The translations under genes and the position numbers were made by a program. A stretch of 12,855 nucleotides of DNA from assembly GCA_028823075.1 (NCBI GenBank), contig JAPKCE010000025.1:1-12855 (forward strand), in the 5' to 3' direction. This DNA comes from Myxococcota bacterium. GTDB lineage: Bacteria; Myxococcota; UBA4151. The notes beneath the pieces are model-generated. The model saw only the letters and a program-made list of their open reading frames with translations, did not search any database and was not told the origin of the DNA. Positions 7,393-12,855 of the stretch are shown piece after piece; position 1 is the stretch's first letter, and every line of letters begins with the position of its first letter.

Positions 7393-8358
7393 TCAGTCCA
7401 AAAGAGCCAAAAAATCATCCGGCAGCGCTGCCTCAACCCGGCGACGACCCACCTCGGGGTCGGGAAACTCCAAGGAGGCGGCGTGCAACAAATGCCTCGG
7501 TGCGCCAAACAGGGTGAGAAGATCGGGCGATATGCCGTCATCGCAAAAACGATCATAGGCCTCGTCGGGTGCCGAACCGTAAATTTTATCGCCGAGTATA
7601 GGGTGTCCGAGATGCGCCAGATGGACGCGAATCTGATGCATGCGGCCACTAAGAGGAAAACAACGAACTAAGCTGCGCTGAGAAGGCAGATGACGGACCA
7701 AAGTCACGCGGGTTAAAGCCTCGGCGCCACCCTCGATGACCCCCTGCTTTAGCCGGATAATCCCCGGTTCAGGTAAGTCGCCAATCGCACCATCGCAGAT
7801 CGCCTCGCGCGGCGCCGAACCCTCGACAATAGCGAGGTACTCTTTGCGCATCTGTTTGCGCTCAAAGGCCAAACCCAGGCGACGGTCGGCCGGTAAACCA
7901 AGGGCGATGAGCAGAACCCCGCTGGTTTCACGGTCGAGTCGGTGCACCAGGCGAGCATCATCAAACCCTTCGTCTTGAAGATCCATCCAAGCAGTGACTG
8001 TCTGGTGAAAATAACGCGCCGTCGGATGCACTGTCAGGTCACCGGGTTTATTGAGCGCCACCCAATCGCGCCCTCGACAAATTTCTTCTGGCCAACCGCC
8101 CGCGAGCGGCTCCGGCGGCGGCACTCGCCACAATAACACCGTATCCCCCGGGCGCACGCGCTGCGAGGGGCTCACTGGCTTGCCGTTGCATTCAACATCA
8201 CCGCGCAAAATAAAGCGATGCACGCGATTGCGACTCAAACGTTTAATTTTGGTGCTAAGATACTGATCGAGTCGCATGCGCGCCTCATTGCCATCGACAA
8301 TAAACTGAGCGGCGATGGCATCGGCTCTGCCCTTAGCCTGCGGCTGCTCGTCAGTCAT
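7393..8358 (-). CDS. RluA family 23S rRNA/tRNA pseudouridine synthase
   Basis: 321 residues, about the usual size for the RluA/RluC/RluD group. An N-terminal S4 RNA-binding domain (28-75, RLDQYLSTKIKRLSRNRVHR) precedes the catalytic domain. The catalytic motif is HRLDRETSG (139-147), with D142 as the nucleophile, and the conserved C-terminal block is GRMHQIRVHLAHLGHPILGD (238-257). It should isomerise uridine to pseudouridine in structured RNA; which site cannot be told from the sequence. The ATG at 8358 overlaps the lipid-kinase stop by eight bases (ATGACTGA). The ribosome binding site is weak (GGCGGG), in keeping with coupling. Its link to its neighbours is probably only positional. Confidence 0.93.
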   Translation of the reverse strand: MTDEQPQAKGRADAIAAQFIVDGNEARMRLDQYLSTKIKRLSRNRVHRFILRGDVECNGKPVSPSQRVRPGDTVLLWRVPPPEPLAGGWPEEICRGRDWVALNKPGDLTVHPTARYFHQTVTAWMDLQDEGFDDARLVHRLDRETSGVLLIALGLPADRRLGLAFERKQMRKEYLAIVEGSAPREAICDGAIGDLPEPGIIRLKQGVIEGGAEALTRVTLVRHLPSQRSLVRCFPLSGRMHQIRVHLAHLGHPILGDKIYGSAPDEAYDRFCDDGISPDLLTLFGAPRHLLHAASLEFPDPEVGRRRVEAALPDDFLALLD

Positions 8359-9388
8359 TGCCCGCCGTCAGCGCCTGGCGCATATTAACCAAAGAGACCG
8401 GTAAATCGTCCACTGAAAACTCGAGTTCCGTTCGCCAGCCCGCCCCATCGCCGCCGACTTGAAAGGGCAGTGGCCCATCGCTCTCGATACGAATCCGACT
8501 GCAAAGAAAGTCGAAACAACCTTGTGGGTTTCGATAGCTGCCGCGCCATAGCGCACCGAGGTTGGCCAGAACGTGAAACACGCTGACACTGGCGACGCGC
8601 AGTTGAAAAGTGCCCGGTCGCTGGCCAGCAAAAGGAAAAATGCGGATGCCGTAACCATAAAACGGAACCGAGCCCACCGACGCGACCGTCGCTGCGCCTT
8701 CGAAGAGTACGGCGCCGGGCGGATGTTCCACAGGAGCATCGTTATTCAGAGGGTCCATATACCAGGCAGTCTCCAAAGCGATGATCCGCATTTTCGTTTT
8801 AACACCGGTTCCGCGCATGTGCCTGGGAATCGTTTTCAGGCCCAGAGCCATAAAATACCCGGCCACCGAATGAAAAAGCTTTTTGAGAATGGGGTTATCG
8901 ATGCGCTCTTTAAGCCACAGATAGTCGTTGAGCAGTTCCCCGTCATAGCCAAAGCCAGCGAAAGGAAAGCGGCGACCTTCGGCAACAATCATCTCGACTC
9001 GAATTGGCGGGCCCACACGCCCATCACGCAAACGCATAAGGTCGCGGGTGGGACGACTCGCTCCGACAACTCCGGCCACCGCATTACCGGTACCCAAGCG
9101 CAACAAGCCCACCTGAGGGTATTCGACAAGACAATCGTCGGTGCCCGCCAGATTTTCGGCGCGCACCCTATCGATCATGTCGTTGACGACTTGCACAAAA
9201 GTACCGTCGCCGCCGCCGCACATGATGCGCTCGTAACGCTCGTCGAGCAGGTGAGAAACGATGGAACGAGCTTCGTCCATTGAGGAGGAGATATAGAGGT
9301 CGCGCTGAGGAACCAACTGGCGAAAGTTGGCGATCAGTCTTGGGCCAACGCGCTTGGCGTTACCGTTGAGCAGCACGGCCGTCTTCAA
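8351..9388 (-). CDS. Diacylglycerol kinase catalytic-domain protein (lipid kinase)
   Basis: 345 residues with the DAGK/sphingosine-kinase fold. The nucleotide-binding loop CGGGDGTFVQVVN lies at 57-69 and the second conserved block LRLGTGNAVAG at 96-106; FAGFGYDGELLNDY follows near 132. The C-terminal beta domain ends with the family's substrate-side block (PFQVGGDGAGWR). It likely phosphorylates diacylglycerol or a related lipid at the inner membrane; the substrate is not known. There are no membrane helices, as expected. The start is TTG at 9388, which makes a TTGA overlap with the preceding stop and has GGAGG nine bases upstream. A GTG at 9376 would drop four residues of the first strand and is less likely. 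It overlaps the next gene by eight bases. Confidence 0.88.
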   Translation of the reverse strand: MKTAVLLNGNAKRVGPRLIANFRQLVPQRDLYISSSMDEARSIVSHLLDERYERIMCGGGDGTFVQVVNDMIDRVRAENLAGTDDCLVEYPQVGLLRLGTGNAVAGVVGASRPTRDLMRLRDGRVGPPIRVEMIVAEGRRFPFAGFGYDGELLNDYLWLKERIDNPILKKLFHSVAGYFMALGLKTIPRHMRGTGVKTKMRIIALETAWYMDPLNNDAPVEHPPGAVLFEGAATVASVGSVPFYGYGIRIFPFAGQRPGTFQLRVASVSVFHVLANLGALWRGSYRNPQGCFDFLCSRIRIESDGPLPFQVGGDGAGWRTELEFSVDDLPVSLVNMRQALTAGND

Positions 9389-10023
9389 GGCTTGCCGCCT
9401 CCATCACCCCCACCGGGCACTGCAGCATCGGCGCGAAGTGCTTGCTCGGCAAGGGGTGGGCCAGCATCTTGGGCTGGCTGTGGAACTTCGGGCTCAACGA
9501 GGGCTCGAAACTCTAACCTAGGTTGCCCCCGATGAGCGGCCAGAACCAAACAGGCGCGCAAGGCCATGCCGCTGCTAATGGCGTCTCCGTCGCAAGCGAT
9601 GACATGACCGCTGCGCTTTAAGCCCTGAAGGTCTTCGAGCACCCGCAACTCGTTATCAAGGCGCAAACCGAGCGTTGCCTTTGGGGCCAGCATGAGCGCC
9701 TGGTCGATGATGCCAGGACGAAGAGTTTCACCGTCAGCGAAGCGCAGCGACTCGGAGGCAACGTTTAAAGGTATCCGCGTTCGAACCAGCCACAGCGCTT
9801 TGCCCAAGGGGGCGCTCTCTGCGACGTTGATACGCTCCCCCGGACTCGGCGCCACTTGGCGCGGCACCGCGGCGCTGACCACAACGCCCATGCGCCCTGC
9901 AATCTTTTGAACAGCTGCGGCCGGTGTCGTTCGCGGCGCTTTGACCGGGGCCTGCCAAAGCTCGGCCAGTCCACCCTGACAGGCGGTAACGAGACAACAC
10001 AGACTGTAAAGAAGCGCTCTCAT
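9385..10023 (-). CDS. Putative lipoprotein, function unknown
   Basis: 212 residues, not recognised. The N-terminus MRALLYSLCCLVTAC carries a lipobox (LVTAC) with C15 as the predicted lipidated cysteine, so it should be anchored to the inner or outer membrane. Two more cysteines at 9 and 10 lie inside the signal peptide. The mature part shows a segment with alternating hydrophobic residues (KIAGRMGVVVSAAVP), no known motif, and a flexible C-terminal tail with QDAGPP and a glycine-rich end (PGGGDGGG). The start is ATG at 10023, with an ATGA overlap with the DUF1844 stop and GAAGG close upstream. The DAG tail is the same compositional habit seen in the Bat proteins. It could be a chaperone-like or cell-wall-associated protein; nothing in the sequence decides this. 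Confidence 0.8.
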   Translation of the reverse strand: MRALLYSLCCLVTACQGGLAELWQAPVKAPRTTPAAAVQKIAGRMGVVVSAAVPRQVAPSPGERINVAESAPLGKALWLVRTRIPLNVASESLRFADGETLRPGIIDQALMLAPKATLGLRLDNELRVLEDLQGLKRSGHVIACDGDAISSGMALRACLVLAAHRGQPRLEFRALVEPEVPQPAQDAGPPLAEQALRADAAVPGGGDGGGKP

Positions 10024-10265
10024 GCCCCTTCGAGCCAGGCCATGCGCAACTGACTGAGCACCCGCTCGATGCGCTGCCTTTCTTCGGCAGCAACACTGTC
10101 TGAAAGACTAGCGAGCAGTTCTTCAATTAACGAAATAAACCAGCGCGCTCGCTCCCGGTCGATGGGAACGCTTTCGCCTGGAATGCTCATTTTACCCATG
10201 GCGCCTAAGGCCAGGGCGGCTAGAAACTCAGCGAGATCACCCAGCTTCGGCTGGGAAAGACTCAA
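10020..10265 (-). CDS. DUF1844 family small protein
   Basis: 81 residues. The pattern DLAEFLAALALGAMGKM, then IDRERARWFISLIEELLASL, then a charged stretch and IERVLSQLRMAWLEG matches DUF1844, a family of small helical proteins found in deltaproteobacteria, Planctomycetes and relatives with no known function. No membrane helix is evident beyond the short Ala/Leu segment. The start is TTG at 10265, chosen because it forms a TTGA overlap with the preceding stop and has GGAGAG five bases upstream. Its neighbours give no clear job, although it always travels here with the 63-residue protein and the lipoprotein as one coupled set. Confidence 0.82.
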   Translation of the reverse strand: MSLSQPKLGDLAEFLAALALGAMGKMSIPGESVPIDRERARWFISLIEELLASLSDSVAAEERQRIERVLSQLRMAWLEGA

Positions 10266-10453
10266 GCGGTCTCTCCACCCTCTTCTTCCTCGGAGGTTTC
10301 GCCGCCGAGGCTCACAAACTGAACTTCATTAGTGAGGTCCGGCAGCCCTTTAAGGTACTTACCCATGGAGCTCTCGGTAAGCTCGCCGCGGTCCAAAAGA
10401 CGCTCTTGCAAACGCTTGTCGATGAAATCGGGAATATTTTTCTTGTCGCCCAT
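10262..10453 (-). CDS. Small acidic-tailed protein, hypothetical
   Basis: 63 residues, not recognised. The N-terminal half is basic and helical (MGDKKNIPDFIDKRLQERLL), the middle reads SSMGKYLKGLPDLTNEV, and the C-terminus is a Glu-rich tail (SEEEEGGETA). It has neither a signal peptide nor a membrane helix. The start is ATG at 10453, with a weak GGAAAG seven bases upstream; the gene is first in the minus-strand train. The TTGA overlap with the DUF1844 gene argues that it is truly translated, because it supplies that gene's coupling stop codon. A role with DUF1844 or with the divergent rpoH is possible but not shown. Confidence 0.78.
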   Translation of the reverse strand: MGDKKNIPDFIDKRLQERLLDRGELTESSMGKYLKGLPDLTNEVQFVSLGGETSEEEEGGETA

Positions 10454-10621
10454 GTCATCACTTTCCGGCAGGGGATCCCTACCTTGAAGGTTCGGCTCAC
10501 TTCCCTACTGGGAACCGCCTGTCAACGCTATGTTGGTTGACGGGTAGGAATAAACTATTCAACTACGCACTTGCATAGTTGATACCAGCGTTTATGATGG
10601 GCGCATGAGGAGATCGAAACC
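10454..10621. promoter_or_regulatory. Divergent promoter region between the 63-aa gene and rpoH, with four inverted repeats
   Basis: 168 bases with four small inverted repeats: ACCTT-G-AAGGT (10481-10491), TTCCC-TACT-GGGAA (10501-10514), GTCAAC-N9-GTTGAC (10521-10541), and an imperfect 22-base palindrome at 10560-10581 with arms CAACTA and TAGTTG plus an inner GCA/TGC match. Their centres are about 22, 24 and 40 bases apart. A perfect minus-strand TTGACA lies at 10525-10520 without a good -10. The ribosome binding site of rpoH is GAGGAG (10607-10612). Confidence 0.5.
10571..10598 (+). promoter_or_regulatory. Candidate sigma-70-type promoter for rpoH
   Basis: TTGCAT (10571-10576) and TATGAT (10593-10598) are separated by 16 bases, with the -10 close to consensus and the -35 poor. 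A start near 10605 would leave a leader of only about 17 bases, which nearly touches the ribosome binding site, so this is tentative. The -35 lies inside the 10560-10581 palindrome, which would suit repression by a dimeric regulator. Confidence 0.3.
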
Positions 10622-11488
10622 ATGACCACAACGGCATTAGTCACACGCGATACTTTTGAGCAGTACATGAGCGAAGTTAAACGCATTCCTCTACTCAGCC
10701 GGGAACAAGAAGACCAACTCACGAGACAGTTCGCGCAAAACGGCGACCCGGCCCTTGCTCACCGGCTGGTGGTGTCAAACCTGCGCTTCGTCGTGCGCAT
10801 TGCCAACGAATATCGTGGTTACGGGCTCAAACTCATCGACCTCGTGCAAGAAGGCAATTTGGGCCTCATGATCGCCGTTCAAAAGTTTGATCACAGCCGA
10901 GGCTACCGTCTGATCAGCTATGCTGTTTGGTGGATTCGCGCCTACATTCAAGCCTACGTCATGCGCTCGGTGTCCATGGTCAAACTCGGCACCACCCAAG
11001 CTCAGCGCAAGCTCTTCTTCGGCCGCCGCAAAGCGCGCGCCAAGCTGCTCAAAAATGGCGAGGAACCGACCCGCGAGAACATGGCCGAGATGCTCGGCGT
11101 TTCCATCAAAGACGTCGATGAGATGGAAATGCGTCTGGCGGGCCACGATTACAGCCTCGATGCACCGATAGGCGGTGAGCCCGACGCGGGCTCCATGCTC
11201 GAAACTTTAAGCGACGACCATGCCACCAGCCCAGAAGAGCTCGTGGCCGATGCACAGATCGAAAGAGTACGCCGCAAAGCGATCAAACAAGCAGTCGAGC
11301 AGCTCGACCCGCGGGAGCGCATGATCATCAAGGCGCGGGCCATGAGCGATGCCCCGAAAACTCTTACTGAGCTGGGTGAAAAACTTGGCGTCTCGCGGGA
11401 AAGGGCCCGCCAACTTGAAGCGCGCGGTTTGGGTAAGATGCGTAAATTCCTTCTGGCTCAAGACGATGACGCTTTGGTGCCTGCTTGA
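10622..11488 (+). CDS. rpoH: RNA polymerase heat-shock-type sigma factor RpoH (sigma-32 family)
   Basis: 288 residues, the family's normal length. Region 2 runs from about 49 to 118, with LRFVVRIANEYRGYGLKLID, then DLVQEGNLGLM (core binding), and the -10 recognition helix RLISYAVWWIRAYIQAYVMR (96-115). The RpoH box QAQRKLFFGRRK (126-137), which separates heat-shock from primary sigma factors, is present. Region 4 (about 225-278) carries LGEKLGVSRERARQLEARGL, the helix-turn-helix for -35 contacts. ATG at 10622 is preceded by GAGGAG nine bases away. Several deltaproteobacteria carry multiple RpoH-like factors used for stress or development, so this may not be the main heat-shock sigma. It reads away from the coupled minus-strand genes and shares a repeat-rich control region with them. 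Confidence 0.95.
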   Translation: MTTTALVTRDTFEQYMSEVKRIPLLSREQEDQLTRQFAQNGDPALAHRLVVSNLRFVVRIANEYRGYGLKLIDLVQEGNLGLMIAVQKFDHSRGYRLISYAVWWIRAYIQAYVMRSVSMVKLGTTQAQRKLFFGRRKARAKLLKNGEEPTRENMAEMLGVSIKDVDEMEMRLAGHDYSLDAPIGGEPDAGSMLETLSDDHATSPEELVADAQIERVRRKAIKQAVEQLDPRERMIIKARAMSDAPKTLTELGEKLGVSRERARQLEARGLGKMRKFLLAQDDDALVPA

Positions 11489-11504
11489 CTAAATTGTTAC
11501 AAAC

Positions 11505-11532
11505 GAGCGCCATTTTAACGCGCTTCTTTGTT
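11505..11532 (+). terminator. Possible intrinsic terminator after rpoH
   Basis: GAGCGC (11505-11510) can pair with GCGCTT (11520-11525) across a 9-base loop, with one G-T wobble, and CTTTGTT follows. The T-tract is broken, so strength is doubtful. A second hairpin, GTTGC-cgagaa-GCAAC (11530-11545), follows directly and ends five bases before the lipoprotein start. Confidence 0.35.
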
Positions 11533-11549
11533 GCCGAGAAGCAACTGGC

Positions 11550-11912
11550 ATGAAGCGTCTCATCCCTGTTTTACTCTTCGCATTCGCGCTTTCTTCCTGT
11601 GGCAATGACGCCGACGGCGTGGGCATTGGCGCTCTTTGTACCAGCAGCGCCGATTGCAGCGAGGAAATGACGTGTTTACAGCAATTTAGAGGGGGTGCTT
11701 GCGGAAAATCAGGCTGCAGCAACCACGCCGACTGCCCAGAGCCAGGCCTTTGCGTCCTCGTCGACGGCGAAGCGATTTGCCTCCGAAGCTGCCAGACCAA
11801 ATCGGAATGCAACGCCAACCGCAGCGCAGAGCATGAGGCCAATTGCAGCTCGAGTTTAGATCTGATCGAAGAGAGCTCTTCCAAGGCCTGTATCCCGCCG
11901 AGCGGCCCCTAA
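11550..11912 (+). CDS. Cysteine-rich lipoprotein with three C-x5-C repeats
   Basis: 120 residues. The N-terminus MKRLIPVLLFAFALSSC ends in a lipobox (LSSC) with C17 predicted to be lipidated. The mature part has 12 more cysteines, enough for six disulfides, as expected for an exported protein. They form three similar units: C-TSSAD-C-SEEMT-C, C-SNHAD-C-PEPGL-C, and C-QTKSE-C with an insertion before its third cysteine. Such C-x5-C units are common in myxobacterial surface lipoproteins of unknown function. ATG at 11550 has only a weak GAGAAG upstream, placed in a hairpin loop. The gene lies 61 bases after rpoH on the same strand and converges on the CBM9-like gene with a 4-base gap. Function is unknown. 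Confidence 0.82.
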   Translation: MKRLIPVLLFAFALSSCGNDADGVGIGALCTSSADCSEEMTCLQQFRGGACGKSGCSNHADCPEPGLCVLVDGEAICLRSCQTKSECNANRSAEHEANCSSSLDLIEESSSKACIPPSGP

Positions 11913-11916
11913 GACT

Positions 11917-12855
11917 TTAGCGCGTAAAGGTGATGCTTCCAAAGCGCTCAAGCCGGTGAAAATCGCCGCTCAGCGGAGCACTCCAGGCGGTGGCACCCGT
12001 ACCAACAATCTTGGCACCGCGGCGTAGCCTATCCAACCTAAACAGGTTTACTTTCCAGGTATCACCGGCCTTCGGCGCCACGGCTAAATCTGGGATCCCG
12101 GCAAAAGGAATGCGCCATTCAGCCGTCCAACCGCGATCTTTATCGCGGCCATCGTTAAGGCTGCCGTCCACCGATACCGCTGTTTCATAGGGATGGTTCC
12201 AAGCCTTATCCATGTTCTGCCGCGCACCACCGGCAAAGCGGGCGTCGAATTGGACGTTATTGGGCGCCACTTGGAGTTCGATGTAATCATCGCCATCCGC
12301 GTCGGCGTCGATAAATATCTCCAGCGCTTCGGATTCATAAATAGGGTCGTCGCGCTTGCTATAGGGCGTATGCACATCCGCGTCTTCTGCCTCGAAGGCG
12401 AGGTACAAAGCCGCGTCGTCCCAGAGCAAACGCGCAAAAGTGGCAAAGCGGCCCTTGCCGCTACCATCGTGACGCCAAAAGGGACCAAGACGCTGAGCCT
12501 TTGCCCAATCGACATCATTGAGTTTACCATCGATGATCAGCGGCTGCGAAAGTCGAGCGACCCGGCTCTTCGGCACCGGCACCTCAAGGCCCTTAACGTG
12601 TAAACTGCCGAAGCGCGCCCGCCGTTTGCCGTCGTCGAGCCCGCGACTTACCATCATACGTTCACCACCTTGGAAAAACCCACCCCAGAGCTCGTAGCGG
12701 TCGCTGGGCAAATTGTTGGGTAGCTTGAACTTGCGCGTCTCTTGGATCAGATCCCCTACCCGCCAACGAGCGATCGGATAGGAACCACCGCCCGGGTCAC
12801 GGTCGTCACTAAAGCGATGGCCCACGCTGGGGCCCGTGCTGCCCTGAACGAATAC
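11917..12855 (-). CDS. CBM9-like (carbohydrate-binding/DOMON-type) protein, 3' part; N-terminus beyond window
   Basis: 312 residues are visible and the frame is open through the right edge. The first possible start in the window is a GTG at 12825, but the codons upstream (VFVQGSTGPS) continue the protein, so the true N-terminus is outside. The first part (SYPIARWRVGDLIQETRKF and YELWGGFFQGGERM) resembles the Ig-like end domain found in some membrane glycosyltransferases and secreted proteins. From about residue 100 a CBM9-type beta sandwich begins: PLIIDGKLNDVDWAKA, LLWDDAALYLAFEAED, then SEALEIFIDADADGDDYIEL and APNNVQFDARF. CBM9-like domains bind sugars or heme-like ligands in other proteins. 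The N-terminal part might hold a glycosyltransferase, but this cannot be seen. It ends 4 bases from the convergent lipoprotein gene. Confidence 0.8.
   Translation of the reverse strand, partial: VFVQGSTGPSVGHRFSDDRDPGGGSYPIARWRVGDLIQETRKFKLPNNLPSDRYELWGGFFQGGERMMVSRGLDDGKRRARFGSLHVKGLEVPVPKSRVARLSQPLIIDGKLNDVDWAKAQRLGPFWRHDGSGKGRFATFARLLWDDAALYLAFEAEDADVHTPYSKRDDPIYESEALEIFIDADADGDDYIELQVAPNNVQFDARFAGGARQNMDKAWNHPYETAVSVDGSLNDGRDKDRGWTAEWRIPFAGIPDLAVAPKAGDTWKVNLFRLDRLRRGAKIVGTGATAWSAPLSGDFHRLERFGSITFTR

Noticed and set aside
8573..9283. 236-codon plus-strand frame opposite the lipid kinase
   Set aside because: The minus-strand reading has full DAGK motifs; the plus frame has none.
11915..11929. 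CTTTA-GCGCG-TAAAG inverted repeat between the convergent genes
   Set aside because: Weak A/T-rich stem without a T-tract, and it overlaps the coding end of the CBM9-like gene; not enough for a bidirectional terminator call.

Overview
This window looks like a chromosomal stretch of a Gram-negative deltaproteobacterium-like organism, most likely Myxococcota or a relative. That is an inference from four things: a DUF1844 protein, an RpoH-type sigma factor, a lipoprotein with repeated C-x5-C-x5-C units, and Asp-Ala-Gly(-Pro) linkers that recur in the exported parts of several proteins. No tRNA, rRNA, insertion sequence, phage gene or CRISPR array was seen. Gene density is very high, and no stretch over 300 bases lacks a gene.

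Layout. From about 10453 down to the left edge, all genes lie on the minus strand. The first block (10453-7393) encodes an unrecognised 63-aa acidic-tailed protein, a DUF1844 protein, a 212-aa putative lipoprotein, a diacylglycerol-kinase-fold lipid kinase and an RluA-family pseudouridine synthase. After an 88-base gap comes a complete Bat/MoxR operon (7304 to the left edge): MoxR AAA+ ATPase, DUF58 protein, a single-pass membrane protein with a BatD-like layout, VWA protein BatA, a BatB-BatC fusion (VWA plus TPR), BatD, and the first codons of a BatE-like exported protein cut by the window edge. On the plus strand, divergent from this block, are rpoH (10622-11488) and a cysteine-rich lipoprotein (11550-11912). 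The lipoprotein gene converges, 4 bases apart, on the 3' part of a CBM9-like protein that is open at the right edge.

How the genes fit together. Known Bat systems pair a MoxR ATPase and a cytoplasmic DUF58 protein with membrane VWA proteins and periplasmic TPR/BatD partners. They are associated with envelope stress, oxygen tolerance or assembly of other proteins, but the molecular job is unsettled. Here eight of eleven gene junctions on the minus strand are four-base NTGA overlaps, which suggests strong translational coupling and fixed stoichiometry. Several starts are GTG or TTG, and overlap plus Shine-Dalgarno evidence moves four starts inward from the longest open frame (MoxR, BatA, BatB/C, BatD).

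Points worth a second look: the DUF58 protein has lost the serines of its MIDAS motif; BatB and BatC are fused through a DAG-rich linker; the 307-aa membrane protein between DUF58 and BatA is poorly described; and the 168-base divergent region in front of rpoH holds four spaced inverted repeats. Most of the window is otherwise ordinary core-type gene content, and I do not see clear evidence of a wholly new system.
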